Assembly: GCF_001424045.1 (NCBI RefSeq) | Contig: NZ_LMQB01000001.1 | Location: 780,083 to 844,082, forward strand | DNA: 64,000 bases | Reading direction: 5' to 3' | Origin: Rhizobium sp. Leaf371 | GTDB taxonomy: Bacteria; Pseudomonadota; Alphaproteobacteria; Rhizobiales; Rhizobiaceae | In this document: positions 28,715-36,995 of the stretch, piece after piece | Position numbering within the stretch: the first letter of the stretch is position 1 | Layout of the letters: every line of letters starts with the position of its first letter | Program-made: the position numbers and the translations under genes | Notes under the pieces: generated by a model | Database searches by the model: none | Seen by the model: the letters and a program-made list of their open reading frames with translations, nothing else | What the model was told of the DNA's origin: nothing

Positions 28715-29926
28715 TCAGGGCCGGCCGACCGGTTCGATCGGGCCCGTATCGCCCGTCCTGGACCATTCCGTCAGCAGGAAGGCCAGGAGGCCGGCGAGGG
28801 TGAGGGCGGTGGCGAGGGGGAGAAGCGTTCCTGCGTAGAAGTGGCCGAAGAGCGTGGCGAAGAGGGCGGAGACGAGGCTGGAGCCGGAGGCGATGAGGGC
28901 GGCGCCGAGGCCGGCCATATTGGCGAGCGAGCGCATGGCCATGGCGTTGAGATTGCCGAACAGGATGCCGATGGCGAAGAAGGCGGGGAAGGCGCAGGCG
29001 AGGAAGAGGGTGAGCGGCGGCTTGCCCGATGAGACGGCGCAGGCCGCGAGCAGCGCCAGTCCGGCGGCGGTCAGGCCGGCATAGCCGGCGCGGGCCATGG
29101 TCTCCATGCCGAAACGGGGCACGCATCGCGCATTGACGAAGGAGGCGAGGCCGACGCCGAGCGCGAGCAGCGCGAAGTAGAGCGGAAAGGTCTCGGCGAT
29201 GCCGTAAATGTCGAAGAAGAGATCGGCTGCGGTCGCGAGATAGAGAAGCTGCGCGCCGAAGACGAGGCCGGTGGCGACGATGAGGAGGCTCACGCGGCGC
29301 GCGGCGAGGATGCTGGCGGCGTTCACAAGGAGCGTCCTCGGGCGCAGCGGGATGTGGCGGGCGGGGTGCAGCGTTTCGGGCTGGCGACGGATGAACCAGA
29401 AAGCCAGAAGGAGCGCGATGGCGAGGTAGGCGGCGAAGATCGCGCGCCAGCCGAACAGCGCCATCAGCCCCTGCGCCAGAAGCGGCGCCAGCATGGGCAC
29501 GAGGATGAAGAGCGTGAACATGAAGGAGAGGATGCGCGCCATGGCATCGCCTTCGAACTGATCCCGGATCATTGCGCGCGTGGCGATCTTCGGTCCGGCC
29601 ACGCCGATGCCCTGAAGGATGCGGCCGAGCACCAGCAGGGGAAGCGTGGTCGAGAGCATGGCGACGAGGGTGCCGAACGCATAGAGGCCGAGGCCGAGGA
29701 GGAGCGCCTTGCGACGACCGACGGCATCCGAAAGGGGCCCGAGGAAGAGTTCGCCGATGGCCATGCCGACAATGAACAGCGCGATCACGGACTGGGTGGA
29801 AAGCGGCGGGGCCTCGGCCATCTCCGCCCCGATCCGCCGCAGCGCCGGCAGGAGGCCATCGATGCTGAGCGCGGTCAGCGAGGTCAGGCCGGCGTAAAGG
29901 AGGATGCGCTCGCGCAGGCTGGTCAT
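28715..29926 (-). CDS. MFS multidrug exporter, Bcr/CflA type
   Basis: 403 residues with twelve hydrophobic segments. Motif A GPLSDAVGRRKAL follows TM2 near residue 70, and motif C-like GRILQGIGVAGPKIATRA after TM4 resembles the Bcr/CflA group. Predicted proton-coupled efflux of small drugs; specificity unknown. ATG at 29926 has AAGGA 6 bases upstream; the frame stays open another 59 codons through an octamer repeat, which is not coding in my view. Faces the clpA terminator. Confidence 0.88.
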   Translation of the reverse strand: MTSLRERILLYAGLTSLTALSIDGLLPALRRIGAEMAEAPPLSTQSVIALFIVGMAIGELFLGPLSDAVGRRKALLLGLGLYAFGTLVAMLSTTLPLLVLGRILQGIGVAGPKIATRAMIRDQFEGDAMARILSFMFTLFILVPMLAPLLAQGLMALFGWRAIFAAYLAIALLLAFWFIRRQPETLHPARHIPLRPRTLLVNAASILAARRVSLLIVATGLVFGAQLLYLATAADLFFDIYGIAETFPLYFALLALGVGLASFVNARCVPRFGMETMARAGYAGLTAAGLALLAACAVSSGKPPLTLFLACAFPAFFAIGILFGNLNAMAMRSLANMAGLGAALIASGSSLVSALFATLFGHFYAGTLLPLATALTLAGLLAFLLTEWSRTGDTGPIEPVGRP

Positions 29927-29961
29927 CGGGGTCCTTCGGCGCGGGGGGGCGGTGGTGGGTT

Positions 29962-30001
29962 GGCAGATCGGCAGATCGGCAGATCGGCAGATCGGCAGAT
30001 C
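29962..30001. repeat. Octamer tandem repeat (GGCAGATC)5
   Basis: Five exact GGCAGATC units, 36 bases upstream of the MFS exporter start, in its leader/promoter region. Confidence 0.95.
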
Positions 30002-30098
30002 GTGCGGGGTGGGGCAGGCGGCTGTCAAGGTCGTCGCAGCGGCAAGTGTCGGATGCCGCTCTTGCGTCGATATTTTGCGAGCGACCACCCTTCCCGCC

Positions 30099-30214
30099 GT
30101 CATCCCGGGCGCGATCCGGGATCCAGCGACCTGACGTCGGTCAGGTCAGAGACGTCTCTTCATCTCCCGGACGTGAGATGGCTGGGTCCGGATCAAGCCC
30201 CGAATGACGGGGGG
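30099..30214. repeat. Palindromic extragenic repeat, copy R1
   Basis: Outer arms CGTCATCCCGG...GGATCCAGC and GCTGG(G)TCCGGATCAAGCCCCGAATGACG are inverted relatives; the middle has GACCTGACG and TCAGGTCAGAGACG. The same layout recurs at 32748-32860. The whole gap 29927-30504 (578 bases) holds this repeat, the octamer repeat, and otherwise no gene I can support. Confidence 0.75.
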
Positions 30215-30504
30215 AGGATGGATTGCCCTCTTGACCTTGCCCCTTTGCAGACAAGGCATTTTCCGCAGGCCCTTGTCCTGGGAGCGCCGCACCGGACGAC
30301 ATGGCAGAGGGCACATGGTTTTCGTTTTGGTGACGACGCCGTGTCGGCTGCGGGTTCCTGCGCGCTTCCGGCGTGCCGGACCTTGTTATCGATCGGGGAT
30401 CTGCGGCAGGAATGGCTTGACGGGGGGTGGTCGTCGCGGCATCTGGTCGGGGTAGAGGTTCAGGCACTGGGTGCCGCCCGCAGGGCGGGTGCGGGAAGGG
30501 TGGC

Positions 30505-31251
30505 GTGGCGTATTCGGCGGACAGGGACGGCGAGGGGACGGCGGGGTTCTGGTTCCTGAAGGGCATGCAGGGCATCTTCAGCCTGCCGGCGTCTATCCTC
30601 CTGATTTCCTTCGTCGGCTTTACCGCCTTTGCGCAGCAATCGGGCGTGCCGGTGGATCAGGCGGTTTTCATGACCGGGATCGTCTGGGCGCTGCCGGCCA
30701 AGCTCATTCTCGTCGGCTCGATCCAGTCCGGCGCCAATCTGTTTGCGGCCTTCGTGGCGGTGACGCTGTCGTCGATCCGGCTGATGCCGATGGTGGCGGC
30801 GCTGATCCCGGAAATCCGGGCGGAGAAGACGCGGACCTTCGTGCTGCTGATCGTCTCGCATCTCATCGCGGTGACGGCCTGGGTGATGGCGATGGAGCGC
30901 GTGCAGCACGTGCCGCGCCCGCACCGGGTCACCTATGTGCTCGGGCTCGGGATGACGCTGGTGATCGCCAACATGATCGTCGTCGGCACGCTTTACCAGT
31001 ATGTGGCGGAGTTTCCGCCGATCGTGGCCGGGTGTCTGTTCTTCCTGACGCCGGTCTATTTCCTCGCCTCCATCTGGAGTTCGGGGCGGCATCCGGTCAT
31101 CCACATCGCGCTGGTCGTCGGGCTGTTGCTCGGGCCGCTCGCGACGCTGTACGCGCCGGATTTCGACCTGCTTCTCTCCGGCATCGTCGGGGGGACGCTG
31201 GCCTGGGGGCTCGACGTGCTGCGCCGGCGGCGTCTGGGGGGCCGGGTATGA
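30505..31251 (+). CDS. AzlC-family transporter (branched-chain amino acid exporter large subunit)
   Basis: 248 residues with about six hydrophobic segments. FLKGMQGIFSLPASILLISFVGF and the following VFMTGIVWALPAKLIL fit AzlC, the large subunit of the two-component exporter of branched-chain amino acids. No ATG precedes the conserved start; GTG at 30505 with AAGGG 4-5 bases before it is chosen, though the frame is open from 30427. The next gene encodes the small AzlD-like partner. Confidence 0.8.
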   Translation: MAYSADRDGEGTAGFWFLKGMQGIFSLPASILLISFVGFTAFAQQSGVPVDQAVFMTGIVWALPAKLILVGSIQSGANLFAAFVAVTLSSIRLMPMVAALIPEIRAEKTRTFVLLIVSHLIAVTAWVMAMERVQHVPRPHRVTYVLGLGMTLVIANMIVVGTLYQYVAEFPPIVAGCLFFLTPVYFLASIWSSGRHPVIHIALVVGLLLGPLATLYAPDFDLLLSGIVGGTLAWGLDVLRRRRLGGRV

Positions 31252-31255
31252 GGAC

Positions 31256-31294
31256 GGGCCTGAGGAAGGGCCTGAGGAAGGGCCTGAGGAAGGG
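31256..31294. repeat. 12-bp tandem repeat carrying Shine-Dalgarno sequences
   Basis: GGGCCTGAGGAA occurs three times without interruption, followed by GGG, filling the gap between the azlC-like stop and the azlD-like start. Each unit junction creates GAGGAAGGG, an anti-SD-complementary stretch; only the last is placed at working distance from the ATG at 31301. Confidence 0.92.
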
Positions 31295-31300
31295 ATGGGC

Positions 31301-31645
31301 ATGAACTGGCAACCGGATGCCTGGGGCTATGTCTTCATCGCCATTGCCGGCTTTCTCGCGACCGATATCTGGCGCTGGCTCGGCGTTGTCGCCGGACGGC
31401 GGTTGCGCGAGGACTCCGAGGTTTTGAACTGGGTGCGGGCGGTGGCGACCGCGCTGGTGGCGGGCGTCGTCTCCAAGCTCATCGTGTTCCCCACAGGCGT
31501 CCTGGAAAGCTCGCCGCTCTGGCTGCGCGTCGGCTCGATCGCGGTCGGGGCGCTCGCCTTCTTTCTCGGCCGGCAGGTGCCCGCCATCGGCATTGTCTCC
31601 GCCATCGCCTTTCTGGGGGCGGGGCTCTATCTGCTGGGATTCTAG
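31301..31645 (+). CDS. AzlD-domain small membrane protein
   Basis: 114 residues with three to four hydrophobic helices (about 10-27, 47-66, 73-92, 95-113), matching the AzlD partner of AzlC. GGAAGGG ends at 31294, so ATG 31301 (6 bases on) is preferred over ATG 31295, which directly abuts it. Forms an export system with the preceding gene, most likely for branched-chain or other neutral amino acids. Confidence 0.8.
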   Translation: MNWQPDAWGYVFIAIAGFLATDIWRWLGVVAGRRLREDSEVLNWVRAVATALVAGVVSKLIVFPTGVLESSPLWLRVGSIAVGALAFFLGRQVPAIGIVSAIAFLGAGLYLLGF

Positions 31646-31716
31646 CTTCGTCTGCACATCCGGACGGACCGGCGGGTTCCCGGGCGGACCCTGACACGCG
31701 ACGGACGGAGGCTCTT

Positions 31717-32721
31717 ATGGCCAAGGATATTTCAGGCATGATCGACGGGCGGAGGCCGCGGGGCGAGGCGGGCGAGGGCGGCGTGCCCCAGCGCGATGCG
31801 TCACGGCGGCGGCCGGCGATGCTCTGCCTTCGCTGGCTCGTGCTGGCCGCGCTCGGGGTTCTGCTCGTCGTCGTCAATCCGCTGGCGGACCGGGCGGCGC
31901 AGTACAATCGCGATGTGACCATCGGCAGCACGGCGCTGTATGGCACGCTGCGGGTGATGAACTCGGTGATGAGCGTCGCCAAGGATGCGGACGTGACGGG
32001 CGGCGTCGGCGTCGCCTCGGTGACGGCGAGCCCGGGGCAGCTGCTGCAGCCGGTGACGAACACGATCGACCGCATGGCCGACCTCCTGTTCTGGCTGGCG
32101 ATCGTCTCGGGCGTGCTGTCGACGCTGTTCCTGCCGGTCGCCAAGGTCGCGGCCATCGGCCTTGCCGGCGTCGCGCTCTTGCGGGCGGGCACGAGCCTGA
32201 CGCGCAGGCCGTTGCCGGGCGCTGTCGAGCGCCTGGCGCGGGCGGTGCTGACGCTCTGCCTGCTGGGCGCCGTGGTGCTGCCGCTCTCCTATGCCGTCGC
32301 CTTCCACGCCGGCGCGCGGATGACGGACGATGCCTGGCAGGGCGCAACCGTGGTGTTCGACCGGATCAATGCGGATTACGACGCGGAGGCCGTGGGGCAG
32401 ATCGATGCGCTTCGCGACAGCCAGGCGCCTGCCCTGCCGCAGGCCGCACCGGATAGGAGCTTTCTCGGTCGGCTGGGATCGGCGGTCGATCAGTCGCAGT
32501 CGGCGATCTCGGGCACGGTATCGGCGGCCTCCGGTCTGGTGACCTCGCTGACGGAGGGCGTGGCGTCGAAGACCAAGGTGATCACCGACGGCATCGCCAT
32601 CTCGTCCGATCTCTTCACCGCCTCGATCGCCATCGCCGTCTCCTACCTCGTGAAGATCCTCGTCATGCCCCTGCTGATCCTCGCCGCCGCGCTGTTTTTG
32701 ATGCGGGCGGCGTTTCGGTAG
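31717..32721 (+). CDS. Unrecognised membrane protein with central helical domain
   Basis: 334 residues; I do not recognise a family. One helix near 37-53, two or three hydrophobic stretches near 123-160 and 188-208, then a soluble region (about 210-290) with DRSFLGRLGSAVDQSQSAI and a Ser/Thr/Ala-rich part, and a final pair of hydrophobic segments near 300-332. No signal peptide, no enzyme motif. GGAG lies about 9 bases before ATG. It follows the AzlCD pair by 71 bases and may share its transcript. Possibly an envelope protein; no function is proposed. Confidence 0.7.
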   Translation: MAKDISGMIDGRRPRGEAGEGGVPQRDASRRRPAMLCLRWLVLAALGVLLVVVNPLADRAAQYNRDVTIGSTALYGTLRVMNSVMSVAKDADVTGGVGVASVTASPGQLLQPVTNTIDRMADLLFWLAIVSGVLSTLFLPVAKVAAIGLAGVALLRAGTSLTRRPLPGAVERLARAVLTLCLLGAVVLPLSYAVAFHAGARMTDDAWQGATVVFDRINADYDAEAVGQIDALRDSQAPALPQAAPDRSFLGRLGSAVDQSQSAISGTVSAASGLVTSLTEGVASKTKVITDGIAISSDLFTASIAIAVSYLVKILVMPLLILAAALFLMRAAFR

Positions 32722-32747
32722 GAGGAGAATGTCGTCCATCCCTCTCC

Positions 32748-32860
32748 GTCATTCCGGGCTTGTCCCGGAATCCAGCCACCACACGTCTGTGGGCTGAAAG
32801 ACTCTTCCGACCTGACGGATGTCAGGTGACTGGATTCCGGGTCAAGCCCGCAATGACGGA
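32748..32860. repeat. Palindromic extragenic repeat, copy R2
   Basis: CGTCATTCCGGGCTTGTCCCGGAATCCAGCC at the left and its inverted relative GACTGGATTCCGGGTCAAGCCCGCAATGACGG at the right, with GACCTGACGG..TCAGGTGAC inside. It lies in the convergent gap between the membrane protein gene and the HIT gene. Compare R1 (30099-30214) and R3 (60436-60470). Confidence 0.8.
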
Positions 32861-32889
32861 CATGCTTGGCAGGTAATCCTTCGACCCGC

Positions 32890-33312
32890 TCACCCCAGCG
32901 CGGCGCGGAGTTTTTCGGCGTTGGCCTTCAGGATGTCCGGGTCTTCCATGGTGCCGGAATGGGCGCGCATGGGCTGGCCTTCGTGGCGGGGGATGATGTG
33001 GACGTGGAGGTGGAAGACGGACTGGCCGGCGGGGGCTTCGTTGAACTGCAGGATGGTGATGCCGTCGGCGGAAAAGGCCGTCTTCGAGGCGATGGCGACC
33101 TTCTGGACGGCGGCGATCAGCGCGGGCAGGGTGGCGGGGTCGGCGTCGAGGAGGTTGCGCGACGGGGCTTTCGGCACGACGAGGGCGTGGCCGTTCGCCT
33201 GCGGCATCACGTCCATGAAGGCGATGACGGCATCGTCCTCGTAGACCGTGTGGGAGGGGATCTCGCCGCGCAGGATCTTGGCGAAGATGTTGTCGGTGTC
33301 GTATTGGGTCAT
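32890..33312 (-). CDS. HIT-family hydrolase
   Basis: 140 residues. The active-site triad motif HLHVHIIPR is near 98-106; the N-terminal NIFAKILRGEIPSHTVYED and ANGHALVVPK segments are typical of bacterial Hint/HinT-like nucleotide phosphoramidases. ATG at 33312 has GAGGGA 6 bases upstream. Last gene of a minus-strand operon after the GNAT gene (19-base gap). Confidence 0.92.
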   Translation of the reverse strand: MTQYDTDNIFAKILRGEIPSHTVYEDDAVIAFMDVMPQANGHALVVPKAPSRNLLDADPATLPALIAAVQKVAIASKTAFSADGITILQFNEAPAGQSVFHLHVHIIPRHEGQPMRAHSGTMEDPDILKANAEKLRAALG

Positions 33313-33331
33313 GGCAGGTCCCTCAGGAGGT

Positions 33332-34540
33332 TCAGCTGTCGGATTCGCCATCCTGCCGCTCGCCCTTCCGGAAAGGGCTGTGCTCGGTGAGGATGTCGCC
33401 CATGGCTTCCACGTCGAGGCGTTCGCGCTCGAGATAGTCGGCGACGGCGCGTTTGAGGCCGGGATGGGTGAAGTAATGGGCGGAATGGGTGGTGACGGGC
33501 AGGTAGCCGCGGGCGAGCTTGTGCTCCCCTTGCGCGCCGGCTTCCACCCGCTTCAGGCCGCGCGAGATGGCGAAATCGATGGCCTGGTGGTAGCAGACCT
33601 CGAAATGCAGGAAGGGGTGATCCTCGATCGCGCCCCAGTGGCGGCCGTAGAGCGCATCGCCGCCGATGAAATTGATGGCGCCGGCGATGTAGCGGCCCTC
33701 GCGCTTGGCCATGACCAGGAGGATATCCTCGGCCATGCGGTCCGATATCATCGAATAGAAGGCGCGGGTGAGGTAGGGCCGGCCCCATTTGCGGCTGCCG
33801 GTATCCATGTAGAAGCGGAAGAACTGGTCCCAGATCTCCTCGGTGAGGTCCGCGCCGGTCAGCCAGTCCACGGTGATGCCGTTTTCGAGCGCGGCCCGGC
33901 GCTCCTTCTTCAGTGCCTTGCGCTTGCGGGAGGCGAGGGTCTCGAGGAAATCGTCGTGGCTGCCATAGGTGTCATTGGTGAAATGGAACTGCTGGTCGGT
34001 GCGGTGCAGGAAATCGGCATCTTCGAAGGTCGCGATCTCGGCCTCGGGCACGAAGGTGACGTGGGCGGAGGAGACCTTGTGGCGCCTGGCAAGCTCGGTC
34101 AGACCGGTCGCCAGCGCCTGCTGCACGGCCTCGACCGCGAAAGGCTCCGACGTCGCCAGAAGGCGCGGGCCGGTGGCGGGGGTGAAGGGCACCGAGCTTT
34201 GCAGCTTCGGATAATAGCGTCCGCCTGCCCGCTCCAGCGCATCGGCCCAGCCGTGGTCGAAGACATATTCGCCCTGGCTGTGGTTCTTCAGGTAGCAGAC
34301 CAGTGCGCCGGCCAGCGCGCCGTTGCCGTCTTCCATCAGAAGATGCTGCCCGAGCCAGCCGGTCTCGGCGGTGGCCGAGCCGGAGTCTTCGAGCGCCGAG
34401 AGATAGGCATGGGAGACGAACGGGTTGTAGGGCACGTCTGCGGTCGCGGACGCCCTCGTGGTGCCGATGAGCCGGTCCCAGGCGCGCTTGTCGATGTCCT
34501 TGAACGAGGTCTCGATGCGGATGCTGACGTCGTCTGCCAT
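33332..34540 (-). CDS. GNAT/FemAB-like acyltransferase (DUF482 type)
   Basis: 402 residues. The pattern YNPFVSHAYLSALEDSGSA near the N-terminus, RKRKALKKERRAA in the middle and AGAINFIGGDALYGRHWGA toward the C-terminus matches the peptidogalycan/DUF482 group, which has two GNAT-like halves as in FemAB aminoacyltransferases. The real acceptor is unknown. Starts 3 bases after the GDPD stop, so it is co-translated with it. Confidence 0.85.
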   Translation of the reverse strand: MADDVSIRIETSFKDIDKRAWDRLIGTTRASATADVPYNPFVSHAYLSALEDSGSATAETGWLGQHLLMEDGNGALAGALVCYLKNHSQGEYVFDHGWADALERAGGRYYPKLQSSVPFTPATGPRLLATSEPFAVEAVQQALATGLTELARRHKVSSAHVTFVPEAEIATFEDADFLHRTDQQFHFTNDTYGSHDDFLETLASRKRKALKKERRAALENGITVDWLTGADLTEEIWDQFFRFYMDTGSRKWGRPYLTRAFYSMISDRMAEDILLVMAKREGRYIAGAINFIGGDALYGRHWGAIEDHPFLHFEVCYHQAIDFAISRGLKRVEAGAQGEHKLARGYLPVTTHSAHYFTHPGLKRAVADYLERERLDVEAMGDILTEHSPFRKGERQDGESDS

Positions 34541-34543
34541 GCG

Positions 34544-35308
34544 CTAGGCCACCAGGTCCCCGGTTGCGCGTGCGCGGGGCTCGAAACCCTCGAACGTCAT
34601 CTGGTCGGCGTGGCGAAACGTGTGGTCGGCGGCCTCCTCGTCGCGCACCGTCCAGGTGATCACGGTGCGGCCGCGATCGCGCTGCGCCGAGATGAAGGGG
34701 TTCGGCAGGTGGCCATAATGGTAGGAGATGAAATCGAGGCCGAGCGCCATGGCTTCCTCGTGCAGGGCGAAGTCTTCCGGCCGGGCGCCTTCGGCGGTGA
34801 GGCCGAGGGGAAAGCGCGACTCGAGCGCCTTCAGGTCCTTCAGCAGCCAGTGGTCGAAGCTCATCAGCGCGACGGGGCCGTCATAGGATTCGAGGATATC
34901 CACCACGGAATCGGCGAAGCCTTCGTCGTCGCCCTGGCGGCCCTTCAGCTCCAGCACCAGGGGAACGCGGCCCTTGACGAGGCGCAGGAGCTGGGAGAGC
35001 GAGGGGATGCGGTCGGCCGTGTTGCCGATCGAAAACAGGCCGAGTTCGCCGACGGTCTTCACCCGGATATCGCCCTCGACGCCGCAGAGGCGCTTCATGT
35101 CGTCATCGTGAAAGACGACCGGCACGCCGTCCGCCGTATATTGCAGGTCGCATTCGATGGCATAGCCATGATCGATGGCGCGCTGGAAGGCGGAGACGGT
35201 ATTTTCCCAGATCGCATTGTTCATGTCGTGGTAGCCGCGATGGGCGACCGGCTGGGCCTTGAGGAAGGCCGTATCCTTCTGGGGACGCAGGGCCGGCATC
35301 GCCATCAT
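34544..35308 (-). CDS. Glycerophosphodiester phosphodiesterase
   Basis: 254 residues. GDPD catalytic motif: AHRGYHDMNNAIWENT at 22-37 (conserved His-Arg-Gly and Glu-Asn-Thr), ECDLQYTADGVPVVFHDD at 52-69, then LELKG near 119-123. No signal peptide, so cytoplasmic; releases sn-glycerol 3-phosphate from deacylated phospholipids. Start overlaps the ridA stop by 4 bases (ATGA). ATG codons at 35308 and 35305 are adjacent; the first is taken. Confidence 0.92.
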   Translation of the reverse strand: MMAMPALRPQKDTAFLKAQPVAHRGYHDMNNAIWENTVSAFQRAIDHGYAIECDLQYTADGVPVVFHDDDMKRLCGVEGDIRVKTVGELGLFSIGNTADRIPSLSQLLRLVKGRVPLVLELKGRQGDDEGFADSVVDILESYDGPVALMSFDHWLLKDLKALESRFPLGLTAEGARPEDFALHEEAMALGLDFISYHYGHLPNPFISAQRDRGRTVITWTVRDEEAADHTFRHADQMTFEGFEPRARATGDLVA

Positions 35309-35772
35309 GCGATCTCGATGACAGCGTCGATCTCGACGGCGGCATTGAAGGGCAGGCCGGCCATGCCGACGGCGGCGCGGGCGTGAACGCCGGCTTCGCC
35401 CAGAATGGTGACGATGAGGTTGGAGGCGCCGTTCATGACCAGGTGCTGCTCGGAAAAGCCCGGCGCGGAGGCGATGAAGCCGTTGAGCTTGACGATGCGG
35501 CGGATGCGGCCGAGATCGCCCTTGAGCGCGGCCTTGGCCTGGGCGAGCACGTTGATGGCGCAGAGTTCGGCGGCGCGCTGGGCGGCGGTGACATCGACAT
35601 CGGCACCGACGAGACCGAGCACGGCGACCTTGCCGTTTTCCATCGGCAGCTGCCCGGAGATGTAGAGGTGCTGGCCGCTGATGACGAAGGGAACGTAGTT
35701 TGCGGCGGGTGCCGCGGCAACCGGCAGGGTAATGCCGAGCTGTTCGATGCGGGCTTCGATTTCTGCGGACAT
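35305..35772 (-). CDS. RidA/YjgF-family protein
   Basis: 155 residues of the YjgF/YER057c/UK114 fold, of the longer subgroup with an N-terminal IEARIEQLGITLPVAAAPAAN lead. FVISGQHLYISGQLP and the C-terminal HARAAVGMAGLPFNAAVEID carry the usual pocket residues including an arginine. RidA proteins deaminate reactive enamines/imines; this subgroup's activity is not proved. ATG 35772 follows GGAG by 6 bases. First gene of the minus-strand operon; divergent from eipB. Confidence 0.9.
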   Translation of the reverse strand: MSAEIEARIEQLGITLPVAAAPAANYVPFVISGQHLYISGQLPMENGKVAVLGLVGADVDVTAAQRAAELCAINVLAQAKAALKGDLGRIRRIVKLNGFIASAPGFSEQHLVMNGASNLIVTILGEAGVHARAAVGMAGLPFNAAVEIDAVIEIA

Positions 35773-35912
35773 GGATGTCTCCGGACAATATTGTATTCTT
35801 ATGGGGAATGCGTCATGCACGTCTTTCTTCGATGCGGGGATCAGATCCCACGCCTCGCTTTCGACGCATGTTTCAATATAGCATCGCGCGTCGATCCAAC
35901 AGGAGCTATTGG

Positions 35913-36755
35913 ATGTTTCGTTCAGGCATGACCCGCGTCCTCGTCCTCTCCGCTGCGTTTTTCGGAACGATGGCGGTCGGGGTGGAGAACGCAGCGGCGA
36001 ACATCCTGGTTCCGCACCGGGCGGTCTATGATCTGGAGCTCAAGGACTCGTCCGAGCGCTCCGGCATTTCCAGCATGTATGGCCGCATGGTCTACGAGTT
36101 CAACGGTTCGGCCTGCGACGGCTACACGGTGAGCTTCCGATTCGTGACCAAGGTGGATACGGGCGAGGACGTGCGGCTGACGGACCAGCAGACGACCACG
36201 TTCGAGGACCTGAAGAGCGGCAATTTCCGCTTTCTGACCCGCTCGTTCACCGACGAGAAGCTGGACAAGGAAGTGCGCGGAGCGGCCCACGACGCCAAGG
36301 ACGGCGTGCGGGTGGACCTGACGGAACCGGACAAGCGCGAGGTGGACCTCGCCCACAGCCTGTTTCCGACCGAGCATATGCTGGAAGTGATCGACCGGGC
36401 GAAGCGCGGCGACAAGATCTTCGAATCGCGGATCTTCGACGGCTCCGACAGCGGCGACAAGACGCTGGTGACGACGACGCTGGTCGGCGCGCAGCACCAG
36501 CCGAACGCCAGCGACGAGGATGCCGACGTCGCCAAGGCGGGCGTGATGGCGCAGAAGCCTTTCTGGCCGGTGACGATCTCCTATTTCAACGACGAGGCGA
36601 CCGGCGACGCCGTGCCGATCTACCGCATGGCCTTCAAGCTCTACGAAAACGGCATCACCCGCGACCTGACGATGGACTATGGCGACTTCGTGCTGAGCGG
36701 CAAGCTCGCCAATCTCGAAATGTTCAAGCAGGGCGGCGAGGGCAGCTGCAAGTAG
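35913..36755 (+). CDS. eipB: Cell envelope integrity protein EipB (DUF1849)
   Basis: 280 residues with a signal peptide (hydrophobic 8-22, cleavage near AAAN). The mature start VPHRAVYDLELKDSS, YGRMVYEFNGSACDGY and the C-terminal GSCK fit DUF1849. Cysteines at about 68 and 279 correspond to the pair that forms the disulfide closing the beta-spiral in Brucella EipB, a periplasmic protein needed for envelope integrity. AGGAG at 35901-35905 lies 7 bases before ATG. Separated from rpsB by 240 bases. Confidence 0.9.
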   Translation: MFRSGMTRVLVLSAAFFGTMAVGVENAAANILVPHRAVYDLELKDSSERSGISSMYGRMVYEFNGSACDGYTVSFRFVTKVDTGEDVRLTDQQTTTFEDLKSGNFRFLTRSFTDEKLDKEVRGAAHDAKDGVRVDLTEPDKREVDLAHSLFPTEHMLEVIDRAKRGDKIFESRIFDGSDSGDKTLVTTTLVGAQHQPNASDEDADVAKAGVMAQKPFWPVTISYFNDEATGDAVPIYRMAFKLYENGITRDLTMDYGDFVLSGKLANLEMFKQGGEGSCK

Positions 36756-36757
36756 GC

Positions 36758-36803
36758 GGCACAGGCCTCACGTCGGGGGCACAGGCCGTTGGGGGCACAG
36801 GCC
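36758..36803. repeat. GGCACAGGCC repeated three times ahead of rpsB
   Basis: Exact copies at 36758-36767, 36778-36787 and 36794-36803, each followed by a GT/TC-CG variant linker. They begin right after the eipB stop and lie in the leader of rpsB. Confidence 0.85.
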
Positions 36804-36995
36804 GTCGCGGGCATAAAACCGCGGAGATTGCGCCTTTTTCCTTGATATCCGTGGCGTGCCGCTGTATGGCGGGCCGCATTCCACACGTGGGGTTTGGGAC
36901 GTTTCGGGAGACATCCGTTGCGTTCCGCCCGGTGGCAGGGTCATCCGAGCCTGCTGTTTTCCCCACGGAGGTTCAACCGGAAAAGGATAAACGGC

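Noticed and set aside
29962-30001. CRISPR-like short regularly spaced repeat
   Set aside because: The units are 8 bases, contiguous and without spacers; a simple tandem repeat, no cas genes.
28715-32860. Genomic island bounded by the R1/R2 repeats
   Set aside because: No integrase, tRNA target, insertion sequence or clear composition break; the exporter genes look native.
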